From the NCBI GenBank assembly GCA_019429445.1, contig JAHYIW010000003.1, positions 81,716-145,715 of the forward strand: a stretch of DNA of 64,000 bases, in the 5' to 3' direction. Both the position numbers and the translations under genes were made by a program. The stretch comes from Desulfuromonadaceae bacterium. Lineage in GTDB: Bacteria > Desulfobacterota > Desulfuromonadia > Desulfuromonadales > JAHYIW01. Below, in pieces: positions 24,477 through 31,086 of the stretch. Within the stretch, counting starts at the first letter, position 1. Each line of letters begins with the position of its first letter. The notes under the pieces were generated by a model. It was not told the origin of the DNA, ran no database searches, and saw nothing but the letters and a program-made list of their open reading frames with translations.

Positions 24477-25754
24477 TTATCCGGCAAGAAACCTGTTCCT
24501 CTGCCGGTGCAGATACAACCCCTCGACGCACTCCGCCGAAAGGAGCAGCAAGACCGCCAGCAACGCCCCGGAAATCGGCAGCGGCACAAGGGTCAGAAAT
24601 CCCCACCAGCCGAGCATGTAGCCGGTCTTCAGGAGCGTCGAGCGCCCCAGCATCCCGGTGCGATGGACGCCGGCGAACCAGCCACGCAGCAGATTTGATC
24701 CCCCGTAGAGCAGTGGAAAAATCGCGCACAGCGCCAACGGCAAGGTCAGATAGTCGCGCAACAGTGAAGCCACCCCCATCAACGAACCGAAGATCAGCGG
24801 GTTCAATGGATAAGCAAGCACCAGCACGGTTACCCCCATCCCGATCCCCACGCGGACAAAAAACCGGGTCAACGCGGTAAAATCTTCAACGCTGTGTACC
24901 AACGTCAAATAGGCCTGTTGCAAGTTGCGCATCGGTCCCGCGAGCAGAAACAGGAAGCCGCGCACGATGCCGAAGGCGGCCAGCGCCAGGGTGCCGTCAG
25001 GCATCCGGCTGATGATTGCGTTGATCAGCAGCGGGATCGTCTGTTGCAGGCACGAGGAGTAGGCCAGCGGCAAGCCGTAACGAATAACCTCCCCGGTGGT
25101 TCGACCTTTGCCTTGCTCTGCGGGGAGCCTGACCCGCCAGGCGAAGAAACCGATCAGCAGCGATTCCGTTGCGACACACATCAACAATCCGAACGCCCCG
25201 ATCTGCCCGCCGGAAAACCAGCGGGTGCCGAGCAGCAAAAATCCAAACAGCGCGCCGATGCGCACCCCGGTGGCCAGCGATACCAGCGCCGTGCGCCGCG
25301 CGCGGATCACCAGCCCCTGCGCCAATCCACGAAAACCGGTGAAAAAAGGGAGGCAAACAAGCAGGGCGAGGACGCTTTGCGCTTCACTCATGACCGCGCT
25401 ATTCACCCCGAGCAGGTCGCGCAGCAGCCAGACGCCCAGCGGCGTAAAAGCAACCAGCGCCAGCATGATCGAGATGTAGGTAGCCACCAGCACGATGAAG
25501 ATCGCCATGCTCCGCAACGACTGGCGGTCGCGGACCATGGCGATAGTGATCGTATGGTTCTGGTAGGAGGGAGAAGCGAGAAAGAGGTGAACAACCATCG
25601 CCACCGAAAACCCGGCCAGCGCGGTGATAAAATCGTCCTGCCGCGCCAGAATGGCGTTGATAATCGAATGCGAAACGCTCATCAGCTGGACGTTGAGAAC
25701 CAGCGGAAAGAAGAACAGGGCGATCTCTTTTTGGGTCAGACGATGGGAGGTCAT
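24477..25754 (-). CDS. MATE-like (MOP superfamily) exporter
   Basis: 425 residues with about 12 hydrophobic helices. The N-terminal sequence (LTQKEIALFFFPLVLNVQLMSVSHSIINAIL) and the internal two-fold repeat resemble MATE/MOP transporters, including ANK-like members. Such proteins export drugs, lipids or glycans; the substrate here is unknown. It is monocistronic. Its promoter region abuts the mobile element that starts at 25806. The 178 bp between its stop and the HNH gene hold only a spaced TTTGGCTC/GAGCCAAA inverted repeat (24335-24342, 24388-24395). Confidence 0.7.
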   Translation of the reverse strand: MTSHRLTQKEIALFFFPLVLNVQLMSVSHSIINAILARQDDFITALAGFSVAMVVHLFLASPSYQNHTITIAMVRDRQSLRSMAIFIVLVATYISIMLALVAFTPLGVWLLRDLLGVNSAVMSEAQSVLALLVCLPFFTGFRGLAQGLVIRARRTALVSLATGVRIGALFGFLLLGTRWFSGGQIGAFGLLMCVATESLLIGFFAWRVRLPAEQGKGRTTGEVIRYGLPLAYSSCLQQTIPLLINAIISRMPDGTLALAAFGIVRGFLFLLAGPMRNLQQAYLTLVHSVEDFTALTRFFVRVGIGMGVTVLVLAYPLNPLIFGSLMGVASLLRDYLTLPLALCAIFPLLYGGSNLLRGWFAGVHRTGMLGRSTLLKTGYMLGWWGFLTLVPLPISGALLAVLLLLSAECVEGLYLHRQRNRFLAG

Positions 25755-25805
25755 GGTAGGGTTGTTTACAAGGGATGCGCGCGGCTGTCAATGGTTAATA
25801 ACATC

Positions 25806-26731
25806 GGGGTCAAGTCTTGCAATCGTGCAAATCGGTCTCAACTTTTTTTATCGCCCGGCTCACCGTCGCGTAATGCACGCCCAGAAAATCTGCAATCTCT
25901 TTCAGGGTATAACCAAAATCACGGTAGGCCCGGAAGGCTTTTGCATCCCGTTCCGATCTGCTCACCAGTGGGGACATTGTCATGAGATTGCTCAGGGATG
26001 GCCTCGCGGCGAAGCGTTCTTCTTTCGGAACCTCCACCAGTTGTTCCTGGTCGGCGAGTCGTGGTCCAAGCTTTTCGGTGAATCCTTCCTTGCCCAGAAA
26101 AACGCGACCGATCAACGCATCCCATGGGCTACAGTCCGTTATCCTCGCGCCGACGAACTCCCGGTACCGATCCCGCGCCTCATCGATATTTTCGCTGAAC
26201 TGGCTGAGAACCCAATCAACGCTCAACCATTCCGGTGCGGGGGCAAGTCCGCAGGTCGCCTGGAAACTGCTCCACAGCCATTCCCCAGGCGTCGAAGCGA
26301 TATCTGCTGCCACCGGATTCTGGACAATGTATCGACAGAGCTGGAGTAGATAACTCTCCTTTTCGACCACTATCGCTTTAAAGCGCCCCTGCAAAAGATG
26401 ACCGACCAAACCGTGCCGTTTGTTGTATCTCTGGGTATAAACGCCATTGAGTTGGCGCATTCCCTGCGACAGGTTGGCATTCGGGGTTTCGATCAGCAGA
26501 TGATAGTGGTTGTCCATCAGGCAGTAGGCATGGCAAAACCAGCGGTAGCGGGTGACAACGGAATGCAGTACCTTTAGAAATTTTTCCCGGTCAACATCGT
26601 CGGCATAAATGGCATTCCGAGCATTGCCACGGGAAGTCACATGATAAACTGCGCCTGGATATTCAATACGTAATTGTCGGGCCATGGGTAAAAAATTACC
26701 ATAGAAATGTTTGATTGCAAGACTTGACCCC
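25806..26731 (-). mobile_element. REP-associated (RAYT/Y1) transposase element with 19-bp inverted ends
   Basis: The transposase gene is bounded by a perfect 19-bp inverted repeat: 25806-25824 (begins GGGGTCAAG) and its exact complement 26713-26731. The left arm overlaps the last codons and stop of the transposase. Just outside the right arm the motif GACCCCGG(T/C)G recurs. The element lies between the exporter and the toxin-antitoxin operon. No target-site duplication was recognised, as expected for Y1 enzymes. Confidence 0.75.
25810..26685 (-). CDS. REP-associated tyrosine transposase (Y1/TnpA_REP family)
   Basis: 291 residues. The HUH motif is His60-Tyr-His62 in MDNHYHLLIE. The catalytic tyrosine is probably Tyr112 or Tyr119 in SYLLQLCRYIVQNPV, the family helix. 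VYHVTSRGNARNAIY at the N-terminus and HLLQGRFKAIVVE are typical of RAYTs. The C-terminal about 60 residues form a helix-turn-helix (DFGYTLKEIADFLGVHYATVSRAIKK). RAYTs cut single-stranded REP hairpins and are usually single-copy, domesticated IS200/IS605 relatives. It looks intact. REP-like hairpins occur elsewhere in this window. Confidence 0.92.
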   Translation of the reverse strand: MARQLRIEYPGAVYHVTSRGNARNAIYADDVDREKFLKVLHSVVTRYRWFCHAYCLMDNHYHLLIETPNANLSQGMRQLNGVYTQRYNKRHGLVGHLLQGRFKAIVVEKESYLLQLCRYIVQNPVAADIASTPGEWLWSSFQATCGLAPAPEWLSVDWVLSQFSENIDEARDRYREFVGARITDCSPWDALIGRVFLGKEGFTEKLGPRLADQEQLVEVPKEERFAARPSLSNLMTMSPLVSRSERDAKAFRAYRDFGYTLKEIADFLGVHYATVSRAIKKVETDLHDCKT

Positions 26732-26760
26732 GGTGGACCCCGGTGCTTTTGACCCCGGCG
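26726..26760. repeat. Direct repeats GACCCCGG(T/C)G at the transposase element boundary
   Basis: Three copies (26726-26735, 26736-26745, 26751-26760), the first sharing its start with the right inverted repeat of the element. They may be successive element ends or slippage products. Confidence 0.6.
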
Positions 26761-26782
26761 CTTGGTTGATCAAATTCAGTGG

Positions 26783-27622
26783 TCATGGGAGATCCTTGAG
26801 GTGAGGCATTTCGATCAGTTCAGCGGCACGGGAATAGGGAATCAGCGCCCCGGTCGGGCAGCCCTGCCAGAGTGCTTCGCGGTGTGAAGCATCGAACACC
26901 TGTTTATTGGTCGGAAAGGTTTTGGCAACCAGTGCGATAATGGCTGCTTCTGTTTGACTGAGCGGGGGGACATCGGTTAAATCAGCCTTGAATATCTCAT
27001 CGACCAGATCGCGATAGTTGTTAAGCTGAGGTCCCATCGGCAGAGCCGCATAGGTGGACCCGGTCATGCTTCGGCCAAGATCGCGACAGGCGCTCATGTC
27101 GGCATACCAGAGGTATTTGGCCGCATAGAGCATACGATCATCTTTTTTCAATAATGGACGCCCTAACTGCGATTCAAAAGCATCGAGAACCAGACGGATG
27201 CGCGGGATGGAAAAATCGCGGTTACCGGTGTGTTCGTTGCACGGATGGTCTTGCAGCAGAGTGCGCAGCAGGTTATCCATCGACTTGCTTTGAACCACTC
27301 CGGTTTCCCAGCGTTTGATGCTGGCAACACCAACCTCCAGCGCCTCAGCCAGGGCCTGTTGCGAAAAACCCTGTTTCTGGCGCAGCTGACGAATTTCTTC
27401 ACTGCTGAGCAGGCCAACGGCATGCCGGTAAGCATCGGCCAGCCGTTCCTGCATGGTCGCGGTTTCTTCAGTATCAGCCAGCTCCAACCCACAATCGCAA
27501 CACTGGTGCAGTCTGGCGGTGTAAGTGACATCCACCCCTTTGACTTGGGTTTGTTTTTCAACGTTGACCTGCGCTACTCGCCCCTCACAGCTGGGGCAGA
27601 TCTCTTTCATGGATTGACTCAT
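26783..27622 (-). CDS. Antitoxin: YgiT-type zinc finger + HTH + Panacea/SocA-like domain
   Basis: 279 residues. Residues 9-44 form an MqsA/YgiT-type zinc site (CPSC and CCDC). Residues about 75-125 are an XRE-type HTH (IRQLRQKQGFSQQALAEAL...SIKRWE). Residues about 145-279 match the DUF4065/Panacea/SocA-like domain (AAKYLWYADMSACRDLGRS, GSTYAALPMGP). Panacea domains are known as interchangeable toxin-neutralising modules. The upstream frame reaches 27811, but ATG 27622 has GGAGAAC 7 bp before it. The start overlaps the upstream gene by 38 bp, a tightly coupled toxin-first operon. The protein probably binds the palindrome at 28053-28072. Confidence 0.85.
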   Translation of the reverse strand: MSQSMKEICPSCEGRVAQVNVEKQTQVKGVDVTYTARLHQCCDCGLELADTEETATMQERLADAYRHAVGLLSSEEIRQLRQKQGFSQQALAEALEVGVASIKRWETGVVQSKSMDNLLRTLLQDHPCNEHTGNRDFSIPRIRLVLDAFESQLGRPLLKKDDRMLYAAKYLWYADMSACRDLGRSMTGSTYAALPMGPQLNNYRDLVDEIFKADLTDVPPLSQTEAAIIALVAKTFPTNKQVFDASHREALWQGCPTGALIPYSRAAELIEMPHLKDLP

Positions 27623-28001
27623 CTTGGGTTCTCCACTTCTCCCCCGTACTGGTGCAAACATGCAGCGACACCAGGTAAAACCATGCGTTCTGGAGAGAAA
27701 ACTTGTAGTAGACGCGCGGCTCAAATCTCTGGCACGACACCGAAAACGCCCACAAATCGAGATTGCGAATCCGCTTTTCGTAAGATCTTTCGGGTGGATG
27801 ATGGCCTGCATAACGATCCGGCCCGGTGTTGTTCAGAAGCTCCAGTAAAACCAGTTGCAATTCATGCCGAATCGAATAGCCGAGGGCCATGGCATCTGAA
27901 ACAATAACAGCAGGTTCGATAAGGATAATTCGATTGTCGTGAACCGCATCACGCGCGAGGTGAAGTTTACCGTTCAGTTCCTTATGGCTCGGTCTTGCCA
28001 T
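27585..28001 (-). CDS. Putative toxin of the Panacea-type toxin-antitoxin pair (unrecognised family)
   Basis: 138 residues with a good GAGGGG ribosome-binding site 5 bp before the ATG. The N-terminal half is helical (VSDAMALGYSIRHELQLVLLELL). The C-terminal half looks like beta strands (LDLWAFSV, RVYYKFSL, WFYLVSLHV), reminiscent of small RNase-type toxins such as RelE/MqsR folds, though I do not recognise a catalytic set. Toxin status is inferred from size, position first in the operon, a 38-bp overlap with an antitoxin-type gene and the autoregulatory-looking promoter. No signal peptide or membrane helix. Confidence 0.65.
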   Translation of the reverse strand: MARPSHKELNGKLHLARDAVHDNRIILIEPAVIVSDAMALGYSIRHELQLVLLELLNNTGPDRYAGHHPPERSYEKRIRNLDLWAFSVSCQRFEPRVYYKFSLQNAWFYLVSLHVCTSTGEKWRTQDESIHERDLPQL

Positions 28002-28012
28002 TGTATCCCCTC

Positions 28013-28046
28013 AAAAAAGCCGAGGTGGCAGGAACCAGACCTCGGC
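28013..28046 (-). terminator. Intrinsic terminator overlapping the toxin-antitoxin start point
   Basis: On the minus strand an 8-bp perfect stem (GCCGAGGT / ACCTCGGC, 28019-28026 with 28039-28046) with a 12-nt loop is followed by TTTTTT. It lies 77 bp after the yggS stop and ends 12 bp before the toxin start. It could terminate yggS transcripts or attenuate the toxin-antitoxin operon. Confidence 0.75.
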
Positions 28047-28049
28047 GTA

Positions 28050-28078
28050 AGTATGGTATCAATTGATACCATTGTCAA
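28050..28078 (-). promoter_or_regulatory. Promoter of the toxin-antitoxin operon
   Basis: On the minus strand a perfect -35 TTGACA (28073-28078), a 17-bp spacer, and CATACT (28050-28055) as -10. Predicted transcription starts near 28042-28044, about 42 bp before the toxin ATG. Confidence 0.7.
28053..28072. promoter_or_regulatory. Perfect 20-bp palindrome, probable antitoxin operator
   Basis: ATGGTATCAA followed by TTGATACCAT is a perfect palindrome that fills the spacer of the promoter above. A bound dimer would exclude RNA polymerase, the usual autoregulation of toxin-antitoxin operons. The HTH antitoxin encoded just downstream is the obvious ligand (inference). Confidence 0.75.
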
Positions 28079-28122
28079 GTTTTAATATCAGCGACTTTCC
28101 AGCCTCATCTTTTTCCGCTATC

Positions 28123-28812
28123 TCAACGCTCCCCGAAGATCGCCGACCCGACCCGCACCAGCGTCGCCCCTTCCTCAATCGCCACCTCAAAATCGTGACT
28201 CATCCCCATCGACAATTCGTTCATCTCCACTCGGGGGATATGCAGCGCGGCAATCCCGGCGGCCAGTTCGCGCAGTTCGCGGAAGAAGGGGCGCACCGCT
28301 TCGGGGTCGTCCTCCCAGGGCGGCAACGCCATCAGTCCGCGAATGCGGAGGTTTGGCAGCGCGGCGACCTGACGCACCAGCTTTTCGAGGGCGGCGGCGG
28401 TGGTCCCCGATTTGGTCTGCTCGGCACCGAGATTGAGCTGAATGAGGATGTCGGCGATTGCCGCGTCCTTGCCCCACTGCTTGTCGATCTCCTCGGCCAG
28501 CGACAGGCGATCGACGGAGTGGATCAGGGCGACATGGCCGCACAGGTACTTGACCTTGTTCGATTGCAGCCCGCCGATAAAGTGCCAGACGACCGGGTCG
28601 CTGAGCTGCTCGGCCTTGTCCCGCAACTCCTGCGCGTAACTTTCGCCGAAAACGGTTTGTCCGGCGGCAAACGCCGCGCTCACATCGGCCGCCGGTTTGA
28701 TCTTGGAAACCGCGACCAGCCGAACGGCTGACGGATTACGTCCGGAACGAGCACACGCAGCAGCAATCCGGGTATGAATGGCAGCAAGATTCGCGGCGAT
28801 ATTTTCAGGCAT
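28123..28812 (-). CDS. yggS: PLP homeostasis protein YggS/PROSC family
   Basis: 229 residues, single TIM-barrel PLP protein. Lys37 in [10 protein letters not shown] is the Schiff-base lysine. [23 protein letters not shown] and [16 protein letters not shown] are family signatures, with the last near the C-terminus holding phosphate-binding residues. It buffers pyridoxal phosphate and affects amino-acid pools; no enzymatic reaction is established. The ATG at 28812 is preferred over 28818 since AAGGA then sits at the right distance. It is the last gene of the leftward housekeeping run. Confidence 0.93.
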   Translation of the reverse strand: MPENIAANLAAIHTRIAAACARSGRNPSAVRLVAVSKIKPAADVSAAFAAGQTVFGESYAQELRDKAEQLSDPVVWHFIGGLQSNKVKYLCGHVALIHSVDRLSLAEEIDKQWGKDAAIADILIQLNLGAEQTKSGTTAAALEKLVRQVAALPNLRIRGLMALPPWEDDPEAVRPFFRELRELAAGIAALHIPRVEMNELSMGMSHDFEVAIEEGATLVRVGSAIFGER

Positions 28813-28951
28813 TGTCATCTTCCTTTTCTGGTTTTTACCACCCGTTCGTTGCACTCACTGGAGGCACGAGGACACGAAGAGCGCAAGCAGGGTTGGCCGA
28901 TTCAAGATCCGCCTTGATCAGATTTGATCAGCGGCCTATTGCCCTTTGCCC

Positions 28952-29563
28952 TTAAGTGGTCTCTGTTGCGCCGAACATGCGGTGCGCGCCGAGTGCTTCG
29001 AGGCGCGTGACGACTTCACAGACTGGCAGGCCGACAACATTCGGATAGCTGCCGTCGATGGCGCGGACCATGAACATGCCGCGTCCCTGGATGGCGTACG
29101 CTCCGGCCTTGTCCATCGGTTCACCAGTGGCAATATACCCCACGATTTCAGCGTCGGTCAACTCCTTGAAGGTGACCACGGTGACGCAGGCGTAGGCCTC
29201 CTGCTGTCCGCTGAGGCGGTCGATGATGGCGTAGCCGGACCAGACGCGGTGACTGCGGCCGGAGAGGGAACGCAACATTGCCGCCGCATCGGCGGCGTCG
29301 CACGGCTTGCCGAGGATTACGCCGTCGCGCACCACGACGGTGTCGCTGCCGATGAACCAGCGCCCGGCAACCTCGGCGCGGGCGGCGACCTCGCGGGCCT
29401 TGGCGAGGCTCAGGCGGGTGACATGGGCCTGCGGAGTCTCGTCCGGCAAGACTTCTTCCGGGGCGGTGCTCGGTACCACGGTGAACTGCACTCCGACCTG
29501 AGTCAGCAGTTCACGCCGCCGCGGTGAAGCCGACGCCAGGACAATCTGTTCATTCTCCGCCAT
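28952..29563 (-). CDS. maf: Maf-family nucleoside triphosphate pyrophosphatase
   Basis: 203 residues. Signatures are [12 protein letters not shown] at the N-terminus, the substrate/metal motif [10 protein letters not shown] near residue 72, [10 protein letters not shown] and [21 protein letters not shown]. Maf proteins hydrolyse non-canonical or modified nucleotides (dTTP/UTP class) and have been linked to division arrest. The start lies 14 bp inside the end of trmFO, so the two are translationally coupled. 139 bp without a recognised element separate it from yggS. Confidence 0.93.
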   Translation of the reverse strand: MAENEQIVLASASPRRRELLTQVGVQFTVVPSTAPEEVLPDETPQAHVTRLSLAKAREVAARAEVAGRWFIGSDTVVVRDGVILGKPCDAADAAAMLRSLSGRSHRVWSGYAIIDRLSGQQEAYACVTVVTFKELTDAEIVGYIATGEPMDKAGAYAIQGRGMFMVRAIDGSYPNVVGLPVCEVVTRLEALGAHRMFGATETT

Positions 29564-30881
29564 CGCGGCGCTCCTCCATGAGCTGTGCCCACCACGGGGC
29601 GAGATCGGCCAGGGCGCGTTCCGCCTGGGCGAGGCGGCGGTCGGCGCGTTTAAGTTTGCGGGTTTCCGTCAGCGGCGGGAAGAGGCCGTAATTGACGTTC
29701 ATCGGCTGAAAATTGTCGGCGTCGGCACTGCGCAGATGGGTCAGCAGCGCGCCGAGCGCGGTGGTCTGCGGCGGCGGGACGACGGTCATCCCCTTGAGCG
29801 TCCGGGCGGCAAAGATCCCGGCCAGAAAGCCGCTCCCGGCCGATTCGACGTACCCTTCGACACCGGTGATCTGACCGGCAAAGAAGATGCGCGGATCGGT
29901 CCTGGCGCGCAACCGCCCGTCAAGGGTGCGCGGCGCGTTGATAAAGGTGTTGCGGTGCATGCTGCCGAGCCGCGCGAAGCGGGCATCGCGCAGTCCGGGG
30001 ATGGTACGGAAGATGCGCCGCTGTTCCGGGTAGGTCAGTTTGGTCTGGAAGCCGACGATATTGAAGAGGGTGGCGTGGCGGTTGTCCTGGCGCAGCTGAA
30101 TCACCGCGAACGGTTCCCGCCCGGTACGCGGATCGGGCAGTCCGACCGGCTTCATCGGTCCGAAGGCGAGGGTCAGCGGGCCGCGCGCCGCCAGCTCCTC
30201 GATCGGCATGCACCCTTCAAAGTGAATGGCCTGTTCAAAGTCGCGCGGCTGGACTTTTTCTGCCCCGTTGAGGTCGTCGATAAAACGCAGGTACTCCTCC
30301 TTGCCAAGGGGGCAGTTGATGTAGTCGTCCCCCCCCTTGGCGTAGCGGGAGGCGCGCCAGGCGCGGGAGAAATCGATCGAGTCAACTTCGATGATCGGCG
30401 CGATGGCGTCATAAAAATAGAGTTGCTCGGCTCCGGTAAAGCGAGCGATGGCGGCGGCGAGGGGCGGGGAGGTCAAAGGGCCGCTGGCGATAATGACCGT
30501 CCCGGCAGCGGGAATCGCGGTGAGCTCTTCGCGGATCAGCTTGATTCGTGGATGAGCGGTAATCCGCGCGGTGATGAAGGTGGCGAAGGCTTCCCGATCA
30601 ACCGCCAGCGCCCCGCCCGCCGGGACCGCCGTGGCATCGGCGGCGGCAATGAAGAGACTGTGGCAACGCCGCAGCTCTTCTTTCAGGCAGCCGACGGCGT
30701 TATTCATCCCCGCGCCGCGCAGGCTGTTGGAGCAGACCAGTTCCGCCAGCTCTTCGCGCTGATGGGCCGGTGAATAGCGCAGCGGTTTCATTTCGTAGAG
30801 GGTGACGTGCAGCCCCTCCGCCGCTGCTTGCCAGGCGGCCTCGCAACCGGCCAGACCGCCGCCGATAATGGTGATATCCAT
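29550..30881 (-). CDS. trmFO: tRNA (m5U54) methyltransferase TrmFO, folate/FAD-dependent
   Basis: 443 residues. The N-terminal FAD-binding motif is [14 protein letters not shown], followed by [12 protein letters not shown] and LVCSNSLRG. The C-terminal part shows [17 protein letters not shown] and NVNYGLFPP. TrmFO uses methylenetetrahydrofolate to make ribothymidine at tRNA position 54, typical of Gram-positives and deltaproteobacteria. The start at 30881 is preceded by AAGGATC; the longer frame to 30896 is not needed. It overlaps maf by 14 bp and follows topA on the same strand, a common order in this group. Confidence 0.95.
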   Translation of the reverse strand: MDITIIGGGLAGCEAAWQAAAEGLHVTLYEMKPLRYSPAHQREELAELVCSNSLRGAGMNNAVGCLKEELRRCHSLFIAAADATAVPAGGALAVDREAFATFITARITAHPRIKLIREELTAIPAAGTVIIASGPLTSPPLAAAIARFTGAEQLYFYDAIAPIIEVDSIDFSRAWRASRYAKGGDDYINCPLGKEEYLRFIDDLNGAEKVQPRDFEQAIHFEGCMPIEELAARGPLTLAFGPMKPVGLPDPRTGREPFAVIQLRQDNRHATLFNIVGFQTKLTYPEQRRIFRTIPGLRDARFARLGSMHRNTFINAPRTLDGRLRARTDPRIFFAGQITGVEGYVESAGSGFLAGIFAARTLKGMTVVPPPQTTALGALLTHLRSADADNFQPMNVNYGLFPPLTETRKLKRADRRLAQAERALADLAPWWAQLMEERRDGGE

Positions 30882-30925
30882 GCTTGATCCTTGCAAATGG
30901 TGTTAAGTCGAATGATTTATGGTCT

Positions 30926-30965
30926 GTTTTTACCACGGAGTTCACGAAGCTCACCAAGAAAAATA
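30926..30965. repeat. ACCACGGAG...CACCAAGAAAA motif, copy 1
   Basis: A short dispersed motif (TTTTTACCACGGAGTTCACG, then GCTCACCAAGAAA) upstream of trmFO. A related form (ACCACGAAGCACAC, ATCACGGAGAAAA) occurs at 48037-48068 upstream of mfd. Similar accumulations occur in many bacterial genomes; the function is unknown. Confidence 0.45.
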
Positions 30966-31032
30966 AAACAGGTGATCGTTTCCTCGTCTCCTCAGCGTGC
31001 TTCACGCTGAAATCATTTTTTTTAAACACAAA

Positions 31033-31058
31033 CCGGCCGGACCCTGAGGTCCGGCCGG
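31033..31058 (-). terminator. Intrinsic terminator-like hairpin after topA
   Basis: An 11-bp perfect GC-rich stem (CCGGCCGGACC / GGTCCGGCCGG) with a 4-nt loop, followed on the minus strand by TTTGTGTTT, lies 28 bp after the topA stop. Confidence 0.7.
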
Positions 31059-31086
31059 ACAGGTGAAACAGTAACCAGATGATCGG

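Noticed and set aside
24894..25985. Long open frame (363 codons) antisense to the MATE-like exporter
   Set aside because: Composition is Gln/Arg/His-rich with no motif, typical of the complement of a membrane protein gene.
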